Positions 33,996-43,820 of a DNA stretch of 64,000 nucleotides are shown here, in pieces. Position 1 is the stretch's first letter. The number at the start of each line of letters is the position of its first letter. This DNA is from Winogradskyella sp. (GTDB lineage: Bacteria > Bacteroidota > Bacteroidia > Flavobacteriales > Flavobacteriaceae), in NCBI RefSeq assembly GCF_003712105.1, contig NZ_RHLG01000003.1, positions 62,001 to 126,000 of the forward strand, written 5' to 3'. Position numbers and translations under genes: made by a program. The notes under the pieces were generated by a model, which worked only from the letters and a program-made list of their open reading frames with translations, was not told the origin of the DNA and ran no database searches.

Positions 33996-35128
33996 TATAG
34001 CATTCCTTTTGTTGACGGTAATATCATCTTTTCAACATCTTGTTTTACTGCCATTTTAATTGCTTTTGCAAAAGCTTTGAATATAGCTTCAATCTTGTGG
34101 TGTTCATTTGTACCTTCAACTTTTATATTTAAGTTACACTTTGCACCATCTGTAAAAGATTTGAAAAAGTGATAAAACATTTCTGTCGGCATTTTGCCAA
34201 TCATTTCACGTTTAAAATCAGCATCCCAAACGAGCCAGTTTCTACCCCCAAAGTCAATTGCGACTTGAGCAAGGCAATCGTCCATTGGTAAAGAGAAACC
34301 ATAGCGTTCTATACCTAATTTATTCCCTAAGGTTTTAGCAAATACTTCTCCTAATGCAATAGCAGTATCTTCTATAGTATGGTGCTCATCAACTTCTAAA
34401 TCGCCATTAACCTTTATGTCTAAATCCATTTGACCATGACGTGCTATTTGATCTAGCATATGGTCAAAAAAGGCAATACCAGTATCAATACTACTTTGTC
34501 CTGTGCCATCTAGATTAAGGTTGATTTTAATTTTGGTCTCATTTGTATTACGCTCAATTGAACCAATACGTTCAGTAGTTTTTAAGAAACGATAAATCTC
34601 TTCCCAATCGTTAGTTTCTAATGCTATAAATGACTGCAATTCATTTTCAGCTACAGTAACTTCATCAACACCCAAATGTGTTTCATCATTGATGAAAATA
34701 CCTTTTGCACCTAGATTCTTAGCTAATTCTATATCGGTTAATCGATCTCCTATGACATAAGAGTTGGATAAATCATAATCACCAGAGAAATATTTTGTTA
34801 AAAGTCCTGTATTTGGTTTGCGAGTTGGTGCATTGTCTTTTGCAAAGGTTCTATCAATAAATTGTTCTTTAAAAACAACACCTTCTTGTTCAAAAGATTT
34901 TATGACAAAGTTGTGTACTGGCCAAAATGTATCTTCAGGATAGACATCAGTACCAAGACCATCTTGATTTGTAATCATAACAACCTCAAAATTTAACTCT
35001 TTGGCTATCTTACTTAAATATTGAAATACTTTTGGATAGAACTCTAGCTTCTCAAACGAATCTATTTGTTCATCCGCCGGCTCTCGTATTAGTGTACCGT
35101 CTCTATCTATAAATAATACTGGTTTCAT
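33995..35128 (-). CDS. hisB: Bifunctional histidinol-phosphatase / imidazoleglycerol-phosphate dehydratase
   Basis: 377 residues fusing a HAD-type histidinol-phosphatase (FIDRDGTLI at ~6-14, [21 protein letters not shown]) to the IGP dehydratase (from ~180: [42 protein letters not shown], the Mn-binding His-rich motifs). It performs steps 6 and 8 of the pathway. The fused form matches that of E. coli and is the usual form in flavobacteria. It overlaps hisC by 4 nt and hisH by 1 nt. Confidence 0.97.
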   Translation of the reverse strand: MKPVLFIDRDGTLIREPADEQIDSFEKLEFYPKVFQYLSKIAKELNFEVVMITNQDGLGTDVYPEDTFWPVHNFVIKSFEQEGVVFKEQFIDRTFAKDNAPTRKPNTGLLTKYFSGDYDLSNSYVIGDRLTDIELAKNLGAKGIFINDETHLGVDEVTVAENELQSFIALETNDWEEIYRFLKTTERIGSIERNTNETKIKINLNLDGTGQSSIDTGIAFFDHMLDQIARHGQMDLDIKVNGDLEVDEHHTIEDTAIALGEVFAKTLGNKLGIERYGFSLPMDDCLAQVAIDFGGRNWLVWDADFKREMIGKMPTEMFYHFFKSFTDGAKCNLNIKVEGTNEHHKIEAIFKAFAKAIKMAVKQDVEKMILPSTKGML

Positions 35129-36177
35129 GATAATTGATTTAATGCTTCAATTAATGTCTTGTTTTCTTTTTCTGTACCAACTGTAAATCTCAAACAGTTT
35201 TCGCAAAGCGGCTGGGTTGTTCGGTTTCTCACTACTATTCCTTTTTCAATTAATTCTGAATAGCGTTTATTAGCAGCATCTACTTTTACTAAAATAAAAT
35301 TGGCGTCCGAAGGATAAATAGTCTTAATAAATGGAACCGTTTCTAATGCTTGTTGTAACCATTTTCGTTGTTCTAATATGTTCGAAACTTCAGCATTGAC
35401 TTCATCTATTTTCAGCAATCGCTCTAATGCTTTTTGCTGTGTAAGCTGATTAACATTATATGGCGGTTTTATTTTGTTTAGAACAGAAATAATAAATTCT
35501 GAAGCATAACAAATTCCTAATCGTATTCCTGCTAAACCATAAGCCTTGGATAAGGTTTGAGTTACAATTAGATTAGGAAATTTATTTAGTCGACTTACCC
35601 AACTTTCTTGATTTGAAAAATCTATATAAGCTTCGTCAATTACTACAATTCCTTCAAAACCACTAATCAAGTCTTCTATTTTATCAGAATTAAAACTATT
35701 CGCCGTTGGATTATTAGGAGAGCATAAAAACAAAAGCTTTGAATTGTCATTTTGTGTAGTAAGAATTTCTGATACTTTAGGCTCAAAATCACTATCTAAT
35801 TCTACTGAAATAATATTAATAGCATTTAAATCTGCCAATACCTTGTACATACCATATGTTGGTGGCAATGTGACAATATTATCTACATTAGGTTCACAAA
35901 AAGCTCTGAAGATTAGATCCAATACTTCATCACTACCATTTCCTAATAAAATCTGTGAAGGTGGAATGTTTTTAAGCTCAGAAAGCTGTTGCTTTACGCT
36001 TGACTGTTGCGGATCTGGATAGCGATTAACATTGGTTTGAAATGGACTTTCATTTGCATCAATAAATACCATATCAGCAGAAGCATCTTTATATTCATCT
36101 CTAGCCGATGAATATGCTTTTATCGTTTTTATGTTTTCTCTAAGTAAATTAAATATGTTTAACTCTCTCTTATTCAT
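35125..36177 (-). CDS. hisC: Histidinol-phosphate aminotransferase
   Basis: 350 residues, class I/II PLP enzyme with the internal-aldimine Lys in [16 protein letters not shown] and PLP contacts in [22 protein letters not shown] and [10 protein letters not shown]. It transaminates imidazole-acetol phosphate. I use the ATG at 36177, giving [15 protein letters not shown]; the start is 8 nt inside hisD. An upstream ATG at about 36231 would add residues read from the dispersed repeat and is not native. Confidence 0.96.
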   Translation of the reverse strand: MNKRELNIFNLLRENIKTIKAYSSARDEYKDASADMVFIDANESPFQTNVNRYPDPQQSSVKQQLSELKNIPPSQILLGNGSDEVLDLIFRAFCEPNVDNIVTLPPTYGMYKVLADLNAINIISVELDSDFEPKVSEILTTQNDNSKLLFLCSPNNPTANSFNSDKIEDLISGFEGIVVIDEAYIDFSNQESWVSRLNKFPNLIVTQTLSKAYGLAGIRLGICYASEFIISVLNKIKPPYNVNQLTQQKALERLLKIDEVNAEVSNILEQRKWLQQALETVPFIKTIYPSDANFILVKVDAANKRYSELIEKGIVVRNRTTQPLCENCLRFTVGTEKENKTLIEALNQLS

Positions 36178-37501
36178 TGTTAGCTTTAAGTTTTGAATTA
36201 GAGATTCCTGCCTTTGAAGGAATGACATCATTTAATCGTAATGTAACAGCGTTTTTATGTGCCTGAAGGCCTTCAGCTTCAGCCATTAATTCAATAGCTG
36301 GTCCAATAGTAGCTATACCTTTTTTAGATATTTTTTGAAAGGTCATACTCTTCTGAAAACTATCTAAGTTAACGCCCGAATATGCTTTTGAATAGCCATT
36401 TGTTGGCAATGTGTGGTTTGTACCTGAAGCATAATCACCTGCACTTTCAGGCGTATAGTTTCCTATAAATACTGAACCTGCATTCCCAATTTGCTCCACA
36501 AAAAAATCGTCATTTTTTGTGCATACTATAAAGTGTTCTGGGCCATATTGATCAATTAACTCAAGTGCTGTTTCAAAATCTTTTACTACTATTGATTTGG
36601 AGTTGTTAATTGCATCTTTAGCTATTTCCTTTCGCTCAAGTTTTTCTATCTGAGTTCCAACTTCAATTTCAACGTCTTTTGCAAACTCAGTAGATGTTGT
36701 TACTAATATCACTTGACTATCAGAGCCATGTTCTGCTTGGCTTAATAAATCAGAGGCTACATATTTTGGGTTAGCCGTTTCATCAGCCATTACTAATAAT
36801 TCACTTGGTCCTGCAGGCATATCGATAGCTACACCATACTTTGTAGCAATTTGTTTTGCGACTGTAACATATTGATTACCAGGTCCAAATATTTTATATA
36901 CCTGCGGAATACTTTTTGTACCAAAAGTCAATCCTGCGATAGCTTGTATACCGCCAGCTTTTACAATTTTAGTAACACCACATAATGAAGCAGTATATAA
37001 TATTTCACTTGAAATTTCACCTTCACTATTTGGTGGCGTGCACAATACAATGTCTTTGCATTTAGCGATCTTAGCAGGCACTGCAAGCATTAAAACCGTA
37101 GAAAATAAGGGCGCCGTACCGCCAGGTATGTATAAGCCTACTTTCTGGATTGGTCGTTTTTCTTGCCAGCATTCAACGCCATCCATGGTATTGAGCTTTA
37201 CTTTTTCAGTTTTCTGAGCTGCATGAAATCGTTCAATATTTGACTTTGCTAATTGAATAGCTTGCTTTAACTCGTCTGAGACATTTGCAATAGCACCTTT
37301 AATTTCTTGATCTGAAACTAATATTGATTCTAATTCAGCGTTGTCAAATTTTGAGGTGTATTCGTTTACAGCTTCATCTCCACGAGTTTTGACTTCATTA
37401 AAAATAGTCTTAACGATGTCTTCGATATCATCAACCGTTTTGGTCGGTCTTTTTAAAATTGACGACCAATTAGTTCTATTTGGATTTTCTATTAGTTTCA
37501 T
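36170..37501 (-). CDS. hisD: Histidinol dehydrogenase
   Basis: 443 residues of HisD with the NAD and zinc-site motifs: VGLYIPGGTAPLFSTVLMLAVPAKIA, GIQAIAGLTFGT, IFGPGNQYVTVAKQ, PAGPSELLVMADETAN and LLSQAEHGSDSQ. It converts L-histidinol to histidine. Family members usually end near AVTLRL. Here about 18 more residues follow ([20 protein letters not shown]), and they are encoded by a dispersed repeat at 36201-36229. It is the second gene of the operon, one base after hisG. Confidence 0.96.
   Translation of the reverse strand: MKLIENPNRTNWSSILKRPTKTVDDIEDIVKTIFNEVKTRGDEAVNEYTSKFDNAELESILVSDQEIKGAIANVSDELKQAIQLAKSNIERFHAAQKTEKVKLNTMDGVECWQEKRPIQKVGLYIPGGTAPLFSTVLMLAVPAKIAKCKDIVLCTPPNSEGEISSEILYTASLCGVTKIVKAGGIQAIAGLTFGTKSIPQVYKIFGPGNQYVTVAKQIATKYGVAIDMPAGPSELLVMADETANPKYVASDLLSQAEHGSDSQVILVTTSTEFAKDVEIEVGTQIEKLERKEIAKDAINNSKSIVVKDFETALELIDQYGPEHFIVCTKNDDFFVEQIGNAGSVFIGNYTPESAGDYASGTNHTLPTNGYSKAYSGVNLDSFQKSMTFQKISKKGIATIGPAIELMAEAEGLQAHKNAVTLRLNDVIPSKAGISNSKLKANNE
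36201..36229. repeat. Dispersed repeat unit inside the hisD 3' end
   Basis: On the minus strand the unit reads GTCATTCC-TTCAAAGGCAGGAATCTC, an imperfect palindrome. It resembles the CATTCCTGCGAAGGCAGGAAT-type repeat common in bacteria. Here it lies within coding sequence and gives the last ~18 residues of HisD a typical repeat-read-through signature (VIPSKAGI). Confidence 0.6.
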
Positions 37502-37502
37502 C

Positions 37503-38360
37503 TTACAAGACCATGTTTTCGATTGGACATACTAATATGCCTTCCGCGCCATTTGCTTTAAGTTCATCTATAATATTCCAGAAATCATTTTTATTAATAA
37601 CTGAGTGCAAAGAACTCCATCCTGTTTTTGCTAAAGGCAAAATAGTTGGACTGTTCATTCCTGGTAGAATTTCAACAATCTTATCTAGCTTCTCATTTGG
37701 AGCATTGAGTAGTACATATTTGTTCTCTCGTCCTCTCAAAACAGATTTTAACCTGAATTGTATCTTATTGATTATGGCTTGATTTTCTTCAGAAATTTCA
37801 GGCGATGTTGCCAATACAGCTTCAGATTTCAGAAGCACTTCTATTTCTTTTAAGCCATTTTTAAACAAGGTACTACCACTTGATACGATGTCACAAATTC
37901 CGTCCGCAAGACCAATATTTGGTGCAATCTCTACAGAACCATTAATGATATGGAGGTTAGCATTGACATTATTCTTTTCTAGAAATTGATTTACGGTATT
38001 TGGATATGAAGTCGCTATTCGTTTTCCTTCTAAATCTTTTAAGCTTTTAGCATCCGAAGACTTAGGAACAGCAATTGATACACGACATTTTGAAAAGCCC
38101 AAACGCTCTACAATTGTCAGGTCGCTACCTTTTTCTATCAATACATTTTCGCCAATAATAGCAGCATCTACTACGCCATCTCGTAAGTATTGCGGAATAT
38201 CTCCATTGCGTAAATAAAATACTTCCAATGGAAAATTTCGAGCTGACGCTTTTAATTGGTCTTTACCATTATCAATAGAAATCCCTATTTCTTTTAAGAT
38301 TCTTAGTGAATCTTGGTTGAGTCGTCCTGACTTCTGAACAGCAATTTTTAATTTACTCAT
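37503..38360 (-). CDS. hisG: ATP phosphoribosyltransferase, long form
   Basis: 285 residues with the HisG motifs KIAVQKSGRLNQDSLRILKEIGI, YLRDGVVDAAIIGENVLIEKGSDLTIVERLG and the P-site GSTLFKNGLKEIEVLL. A C-terminal ACT-like regulatory domain of ~75 residues (NKYVLLNAPNEKLDKIVEILPGMNSPTILPL) marks the hexameric, histidine-inhibited long form, which needs no HisZ. It performs the first, committed step. I use the ATG at 38360 (MSKLKIAVQKSG); the region before it carries an attenuator with a His-rich leader peptide. Confidence 0.97.
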   Translation of the reverse strand: MSKLKIAVQKSGRLNQDSLRILKEIGISIDNGKDQLKASARNFPLEVFYLRNGDIPQYLRDGVVDAAIIGENVLIEKGSDLTIVERLGFSKCRVSIAVPKSSDAKSLKDLEGKRIATSYPNTVNQFLEKNNVNANLHIINGSVEIAPNIGLADGICDIVSSGSTLFKNGLKEIEVLLKSEAVLATSPEISEENQAIINKIQFRLKSVLRGRENKYVLLNAPNEKLDKIVEILPGMNSPTILPLAKTGWSSLHSVINKNDFWNIIDELKANGAEGILVCPIENMVL

Positions 38361-38398
38361 TTTAACTTTAGTCTTGTATGAGAATATCATTTAAGTCA

Positions 38399-38433
38399 AT
38401 AAAAAAACCCATTTGATATTCTCAAACGGGTTT
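38399..38433 (-). terminator. Attenuator terminator of the his operon
   Basis: On the minus strand AAACCCGTTTGA and TCAAATGGGTTT form a 12-bp stem (one mismatch pair) around a 5-nt loop GAATA, followed by a run of T residues. It lies between the His-rich leader peptide (38465-38518) and hisG, 39 nt before the hisG ATG, as expected for an attenuator. Confidence 0.85.
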
Positions 38434-38464
38434 AACTTATATGTTGACTTTAATCAATACATCT

Positions 38465-38518
38465 TCACCTCGCTTGAGCGATTACCTGAAAATGATGATG
38501 TAATTGATTGTTTTTCAT
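38465..38518 (-). CDS. hisL: Histidine operon leader peptide
   Basis: A 17-codon ORF, ATG to TGA, encoding MKNNQLHHHFQVIAQAR, with three consecutive His codons (CAT CAT CAT). It lies on the minus strand, 32 nt before the attenuator terminator and about 100 nt before hisG. Ribosome stalling at the His codons when charged His-tRNA is low would favour anti-termination, as in the enterobacterial his leader. The His codon region can also pair with TGAAGATG at the end of the ORF, as a pause hairpin would. The alternative structure that blocks the terminator was not resolved by eye. The symbol is by analogy. Confidence 0.82.
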   Translation of the reverse strand: MKNNQLHHHFQVIAQAR

Positions 38519-38582
38519 TTAATTTTTTATTGAAACAAATTTTCAGAAAAAATATTTACAATTCCAAGTGTTTTAGCAAATT

Positions 38583-39395
38583 TTATTGATTACCTAAAAT
38601 TATAGGCATTCCGCTTTCACCAGAACCTATAACAATTACTTTGCTGTTTGGTGATTCTGCCAACTTATTTGTAGCCTCAATGCCTTTGTCTTGTAGAATC
38701 TTATCTGTTAGAGACGCACTTAAAATCTTGTTTGCATCTGCTTTACCTTGAGCTTCGATTCGTTGACGTTCTGCCTCTTTTTCTGCAGTTACTAATCTAA
38801 ACTCATACTCCAAAGATTCTTGCTCTTGCTTTAGTTTTCTTTCAATCGCATCTTTAATAGTAGACGGTAATGTTACATCCTCTACAAGTACTCGTTTTAC
38901 ATTGATATATTGACCTTCAAGCTCTTTTCTTACTTCTTCTAAGATTTCTTGTTCAATAACATCACGCTTACTAGAATACAACTGCTCAGGTGTGTAACGT
39001 CCTACTACACTACGTGCAGCTGAATTAATTGCTGGATCTAGAAGCTCTGAAATAAAGTCTTTCCCTTTGGTTTTAATCAAATTACCAAGGTTACTATACT
39101 CAGGCTCAAACCATATAGTCCCATTTACAGATACCTGAAGACCATCTACAGATAGTACATTCATATTATCAGATATTGATTGTTGTCTAACTTTAAATAC
39201 TAGCATTTCGTTCCAAGGTGCTACGATATGAAAACCTTCGCCATAGGTTTTTTCGGTATTTATACCATCTCCAAAGCGCTCAAAAATAACGCCGCCTTCA
39301 CCAGGACCAATGGTTACAGCAGATTTAGCTATCAATACTATTAAGATAATTGCTGTAATTAATATTGGTAATCCAATTTTAGGTAATTTATCCAT
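38583..39395 (-). CDS. SPFH/prohibitin-family membrane protein
   Basis: 270 residues. One N-terminal membrane helix (IGLPILITAIILIVLIA, ~7-25) leads into a Band 7/SPFH domain (VTIGPGEGGVIFERFGDG, LSVDGLQVSVNGTIWFEP) and a long charged coiled-coil (IKDAIERKLKQEQESLEYEFRLVTAEKEAERQRIEAQGKADANKIL). Such proteins form large ring-like membrane scaffolds and often interact with proteases. It lies 10 nt downstream of the VWA-like gene and may belong to that transcript. Confidence 0.92.
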   Translation of the reverse strand: MDKLPKIGLPILITAIILIVLIAKSAVTIGPGEGGVIFERFGDGINTEKTYGEGFHIVAPWNEMLVFKVRQQSISDNMNVLSVDGLQVSVNGTIWFEPEYSNLGNLIKTKGKDFISELLDPAINSAARSVVGRYTPEQLYSSKRDVIEQEILEEVRKELEGQYINVKRVLVEDVTLPSTIKDAIERKLKQEQESLEYEFRLVTAEKEAERQRIEAQGKADANKILSASLTDKILQDKGIEATNKLAESPNSKVIVIGSGESGMPIILGNQ

Positions 39396-39405
39396 GTTTT
39401 TATTT

Positions 39406-41433
39406 TTATATTAATCCGTTATATTTTCTAATAAACCACTCCAAAGATAAGCTTAATACAATTAATCCTAATAAATACTGCCAATCAATTAAAGGAATCA
39501 CATTTCGTTTACTCTTTTGAATTATAGCATAACGAGAATCATTAATTAGATTATCTATTAGGTCACTTACTTGATTTGGAAAATACGATTTACCACTTGT
39601 AATAGTCGATAAACTAGTAAGCTTTGTTACATCTGCATTCAAAAATTGTTGTTCAATATTATATTCTAGAACACTAAATGTACCTGAGGACGAAATCGGC
39701 TCGTCAGTATTTCTAATTGTAAAGTTATACTCTCCGGGTTCTACACCACTTAAATCTATGAGATAAGAAGAGTTTTTGAGTAGTAACGGTAAGGTTTTGG
39801 TTACATCCGTCTCTTTATTTTTATAGGTTAATTCTAAGCTAGCATTGGCATCGAACTCATAATTTTTATTGAAGAATTGAGCATTTACAATAATTGGCTC
39901 ATTTTGATTATAAAATGACCTGTAGTCTATATTTAGTCTATTGCGTTTTTTATTTGACCTTAGGTACTGAACCAATTTGCTCATAAAATTATCAAAATCT
40001 AAAAAGCGTTCTTGCTCCAAATAATTTTGAGCTCGCCATTTCCATATACCTTCACCATTAAGTAAAGCGTACTTATTATTGCCTGACTCGTATGTACTGA
40101 GCAATGGTGTTCCCGTATTAATTCCATTTACTGTTTTATATAGAATTGTTTCTTCGGGAACAGCAAAGGATAGTGTTCCAAATTCTGATTGTAATGGTGG
40201 ATAATTGTCAAAAGAAATGCTGTTAACTAAAAAAGTCCCATAATTAATGTTCAACTCTGGTTGATAGTCTTCATATTGATCAGTAATTTCTTGATAAAAT
40301 AAAGATTGAATATTATTTAAAAAATCAAAATCAGTAGAATTTCCTGTGATGATAAATGTATTAATTCCTAGATCTTGAATTCTTGAAAATACGGAGTTGA
40401 AGTTATTAGTTGGTTGATACAATATAACTAATTGAAAATCATTAGATTTTGAAATAAAATCATTGGGTTTTAAAATCGAAACACTACGTTGTTCATTGCT
40501 TTCTATTGAGCGTTTTATTGCTCCTAAATCTGGATGTAATCCATCACTAATTAAAGCAATATTTGTCTTTTGATCAATAATTTCGACACCAAAGTTTTTA
40601 TAGTTATTTACTTTATTTTTTTCATTTTCAAGAGGTAAAATTTCTACACGATATGTTTTAATTCCGACACGGTTTGCATTAAGTGTAGTATTTACTATTT
40701 CGGATGATTTTGTATCGTTTAACTCAATTATCTTTGAAAATAATACATTATTGCCAGAGCTAATTTTTAATTGACTTTTAATTGGCGCATCTCCAGAGTA
40801 GTTTATTATGACTTCAATTGGGAATCTATTTTTGAAATACGCATAGCGGTTAACATTTACTTGTTGTAATCGTAAATCTGAAAAACTTAAGGTATCACCT
40901 AAGATAACTGGATATATAGGCTGATTATTTTGCTTTGCGACATATGTATAATCACTACCTATAGTTTGATTTCCATCAGAAATTAAAACTACTGGTGCTG
41001 TATTTCCCTTATGCAGTTCGTTATAGCTCTTAAAAAAATTGGAGAAATGCGATTGGTTATCCGAAAAATCGATAGAATCTAAAATATTAGTCTCTTTGCC
41101 AAACTTGTAAGATTCAATATTAAACTTTTGAGATAAACGCTCATCTGTAATTAATTGTTGATAAGCATTCGTTGCATTTTCAACTTGTTTGAGATGATTG
41201 ATAGATTCAGAGTTATCAACTGCTATTACAAGATTCGGTTTTTCTTCGTAAAAACTAACCGCTTCAAATTTGGGGTTAAGTAATAGTAGTAATACCCCAA
41301 AAACACTCACAAACCTTAGGATTGACAAGACTACCCTAAGTTTTTTATTAGTATTTTTTAAATACTGAAAAAGCGCTAATGAAAGCGCTATTATTCCAAT
41401 TAATATAATATATACTAATGTGTCTGTTTGCAA
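39406..41433 (-). CDS. Large membrane protein with VWA-like domain
   Basis: 675 residues. Two N-terminal helices (LVYIILIGIIALSLALFQYL and VLSILRFVSVFGVLLLLLNP) precede a region resembling a von Willebrand A domain (PNLVIAVDNSESINHLKQV, TAPVVLISDGNQTIGSDYTYV), with a DxSxS-type metal-site motif. A large extracytoplasmic region and a C-terminal helix follow (VIPLIDWQYLLGLIVLSLSLEWFI). Similar BatA/BatB-like proteins occur in Bacteroidota, but this one is not assigned. It is flanked by the SPFH gene and a small secreted protein gene. Confidence 0.72.
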   Translation of the reverse strand: MQTDTLVYIILIGIIALSLALFQYLKNTNKKLRVVLSILRFVSVFGVLLLLLNPKFEAVSFYEEKPNLVIAVDNSESINHLKQVENATNAYQQLITDERLSQKFNIESYKFGKETNILDSIDFSDNQSHFSNFFKSYNELHKGNTAPVVLISDGNQTIGSDYTYVAKQNNQPIYPVILGDTLSFSDLRLQQVNVNRYAYFKNRFPIEVIINYSGDAPIKSQLKISSGNNVLFSKIIELNDTKSSEIVNTTLNANRVGIKTYRVEILPLENEKNKVNNYKNFGVEIIDQKTNIALISDGLHPDLGAIKRSIESNEQRSVSILKPNDFISKSNDFQLVILYQPTNNFNSVFSRIQDLGINTFIITGNSTDFDFLNNIQSLFYQEITDQYEDYQPELNINYGTFLVNSISFDNYPPLQSEFGTLSFAVPEETILYKTVNGINTGTPLLSTYESGNNKYALLNGEGIWKWRAQNYLEQERFLDFDNFMSKLVQYLRSNKKRNRLNIDYRSFYNQNEPIIVNAQFFNKNYEFDANASLELTYKNKETDVTKTLPLLLKNSSYLIDLSGVEPGEYNFTIRNTDEPISSSGTFSVLEYNIEQQFLNADVTKLTSLSTITSGKSYFPNQVSDLIDNLINDSRYAIIQKSKRNVIPLIDWQYLLGLIVLSLSLEWFIRKYNGLI

Positions 41434-41985
41434 TTAGTTTTTCACTTTAATCAACTCAAAAGAGTCGAGAAATTTTTTAAAATTGTCATTTTCTTCAGAA
41501 CCTTTTAGTGCAATGGTCTGTACAATATACATCCTATAATCTACTAGGATGTTCCACATGGTCAAAATATAAGTACTACCTGCTTGATCTACTTCGATTT
41601 TAAAATGACGCCCAGGATAACCATTAAATACGATATCTTTTTTGCTTAATAATGTACCATTTACATTAGTTACTGCACCATTTACAGCACCTTCTAAAAC
41701 AGTATCGATTTGCTCTTGTGTTTTTAGACCTTCAGGGAAGAAGCTTTCAGGATACTCAGAAAACGAGCTCATATAAAGTATATTGTCGTCACCTGCCGCA
41801 GGATAAGCTGTATACGTATGCATTACAACATTGCCTTTTGCTGTAGGTACATCTTTATTGTCTTTTGTTGCAGTTGTCGGAAAATCTAAACGATAACCCA
41901 AATCTATATCTTTAACTGTAACCCAATCTTGAGCGTTTAAGCTTAGGGTTAGTAAAAAAGCAATTGCAAAAAGTAGATTTTTCAT
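41434..41985 (-). CDS. Secreted protein of unknown function
   Basis: 183 residues with a signal peptide (MKNLLFAIAFLLTLSLNA/QDW). The mature part (VTVKDIDLGYRLDFPTTATKDNKDVPTAKGNVVMHTYTAYPAAGD, YPGRHFKIEVDQAGSTYILTMWNILVDYRMYIVQTIAL) resembles PsbP-like/DUF1795 folds, but I cannot name it firmly. I use the ATG at 41985; an ATG at 41994 would add MII before the signal. The stop abuts the start of the VWA-like gene, so the two are coupled. Confidence 0.65.
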   Translation of the reverse strand: MKNLLFAIAFLLTLSLNAQDWVTVKDIDLGYRLDFPTTATKDNKDVPTAKGNVVMHTYTAYPAAGDDNILYMSSFSEYPESFFPEGLKTQEQIDTVLEGAVNGAVTNVNGTLLSKKDIVFNGYPGRHFKIEVDQAGSTYILTMWNILVDYRMYIVQTIALKGSEENDNFKKFLDSFELIKVKN

Positions 41986-41998
41986 GATAATCAATGTA

Positions 41999-42745
41999 TT
42001 ACGTTAACATACCACCGTCGACATTTAATGTCTGACCAGTTACGTAAGCACTCAAATCGCATGCCAAAAACACACAAGCATTGGCAATATCTTCAGGTGT
42101 TCCACCTCGTTTTAAAGGAATAGCAGCTCGCCAGCCCTTAACAGTATCTTCATCTAATTTAGCTGTCATTTCAGTTTCAATAAAACCTGGAGCAATAACA
42201 TTACTTCTTATATTTCTTGAGCCTAATTCTAGAGCGACAGATTTAGAAAAACCTATAATACCAGCCTTTGATGCTGCGTAGTTTGTCTGTCCTGCATTTC
42301 CTTTAACCCCAACAACAGAACTCATATTTATTATAGATCCTTTACGTTGTTTTAGCATTGTGCGCTGAACAGCTTTGGTCATATTAAAAACCGATTTAAG
42401 ATTTACCTCAATCACCTTATCAAAATCTTCTTCACCCATACGCATTAGGAGGTTATCTTTTGTTATTCCTGCATTATTTACAAGAATGTCAATGCTTCCA
42501 AATTCTTCTAAAACATCTTCAGCTAGTTGTTGAGCTTGTTCAAAACTCGCGGCATTACTCTGATAACCTTTGGCTTTAACTCCTTTACTATTTAACTCTT
42601 TTTCTAATGCATTTGCTGCATCTACAGATGAGCTATAAGTAAATGCTACATTGGCACCATGCTCGGCAAATACCTCAGCAATACCTTTACCTATTCCTCT
42701 TGATGCTCCAGTTATTATAGCTGTTTTTCCTTCAAGTAATTTCAT
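41999..42745 (-). CDS. fabG: 3-oxoacyl-ACP reductase
   Basis: 248 residues of the SDR family with FabG features: [15 protein letters not shown] cofactor loop, VNNAG, catalytic Ser in [23 protein letters not shown] (Ser-Tyr-Lys triad), and the end [14 protein letters not shown]. It reduces 3-oxoacyl-ACP in fatty-acid elongation. It is on the minus strand after a terminator that follows sucD and 4 nt before the small secreted protein gene start region. Confidence 0.95.
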   Translation of the reverse strand: MKLLEGKTAIITGASRGIGKGIAEVFAEHGANVAFTYSSSVDAANALEKELNSKGVKAKGYQSNAASFEQAQQLAEDVLEEFGSIDILVNNAGITKDNLLMRMGEEDFDKVIEVNLKSVFNMTKAVQRTMLKQRKGSIINMSSVVGVKGNAGQTNYAASKAGIIGFSKSVALELGSRNIRSNVIAPGFIETEMTAKLDEDTVKGWRAAIPLKRGGTPEDIANACVFLACDLSAYVTGQTLNVDGGMLT

Positions 42746-42807
42746 GTTATTATTGTGGTTGTTTGGTTTTATCTATTTCAAATATATAAATTACAAATTG
42801 CACCAAA

Positions 42808-42840
42808 TAAAAAAACCCTACAAGATTTTGTAAGGTTTTT
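42808..42840 (-). terminator. Terminator after sucD
   Basis: On the minus strand AAAAACCTTACAA and TTGTAGGGTTTTT form a stem with one mismatch and a 4-nt loop, followed by T residues. It lies 20 nt after the sucD stop and before fabG. Confidence 0.8.
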
Positions 42841-42859
42841 AACAGTATTGTGATTGAGA

Positions 42860-43732
42860 CTAGTTAAGTACTTCTGCGACTCTTTTACCAATCTCAGCAG
42901 GAGAATCCACTACGTGAATGCCACATGCTCTCATAATTTTCTTTTTAGCTTGTGCTGTATCATCGCTTCCGCCTACAATAGCTCCAGCATGACCCATTGT
43001 ACGTCCAGCAGGTGCAGTCTCACCAGCAATAAAACCTACAATTGGTTTTGTACTTCCGCTTTCCTTATACCAGTTTGCAGCATCAGCTTCTAATTGACCA
43101 CCTATTTCACCTATCATTACAACAGCTTCAGTCTCTGGGTCATTGATTAATAATTCAACAGCTTCTTTAGTCGTTGTCCCAATTATTGGGTCACCACCAA
43201 TACCAATTGCTGTTGTAATTCCTAAACCTTGTTTAACAACTTGGTCAGCAGCTTCGTATGTTAACGTTCCTGATTTAGAAACAATTCCTACTTTTCCTTT
43301 TTTGAATACAAAACCTGGCATGATACCAACTTTAGCTTCTTCTGGAGTAATTACTCCTGGACAATTAGGACCTACTAGTCTGCAATTTTTATCTTTAATA
43401 TAATCAGCAGCTTTAATCATATCAGCTACAGGAATTCCTTCTGTGATAGTAATAATAACCTTGATTCCTGCATCAGCAGCTTCCATAATCGCATCTGCTG
43501 CAAATGCTGGTGGCACAAAAATTATAGTTGTATCAGCTCCTACTTTTTCTACAGCTTCGGCTACAGTATTAAAAACTGGTTTGTCTAAATGTGTTTGACC
43601 ACCTTTACCTGGTGTAACTCCACCGACCACATTAGTACCGTATTCTATCATTTGACCAGCATGAAACGTACCTTCACTACCAGTAAATCCTTGTACTATT
43701 ATTTTTGAATCTTTATTGACTAAAACGCTCAT
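42860..43732 (-). CDS. sucD: Succinyl-CoA synthetase, alpha subunit
   Basis: 290 residues, CoA-binding Rossmann fold ([35 protein letters not shown]) and the phosphohistidine in [11 protein letters not shown]. It forms the TCA-cycle enzyme with SucB, whose gene is not in the window. It is flanked by terminators on both sides, so it is probably a single-gene transcript. Confidence 0.97.
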   Translation of the reverse strand: MSVLVNKDSKIIVQGFTGSEGTFHAGQMIEYGTNVVGGVTPGKGGQTHLDKPVFNTVAEAVEKVGADTTIIFVPPAFAADAIMEAADAGIKVIITITEGIPVADMIKAADYIKDKNCRLVGPNCPGVITPEEAKVGIMPGFVFKKGKVGIVSKSGTLTYEAADQVVKQGLGITTAIGIGGDPIIGTTTKEAVELLINDPETEAVVMIGEIGGQLEADAANWYKESGSTKPIVGFIAGETAPAGRTMGHAGAIVGGSDDTAQAKKKIMRACGIHVVDSPAEIGKRVAEVLN

Positions 43733-43767
43733 TTAACTTTTGAAAATTTTTAGGTTTAAAAACGATG

Positions 43768-43795
43768 CAAAAATAAGTCTTTTACGACTTATTTG
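43768..43795 (-). terminator. Terminator upstream of sucD (after the NTF2-like gene)
   Basis: On the minus strand AAATAAGTC and GACTTATTT flank a 6-nt loop and lead to a T run. It separates the NTF2-like gene group from sucD. Confidence 0.7.
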
Positions 43796-43820
43796 CGAAT
43801 TGTTTGTAGTAATTATTTGG

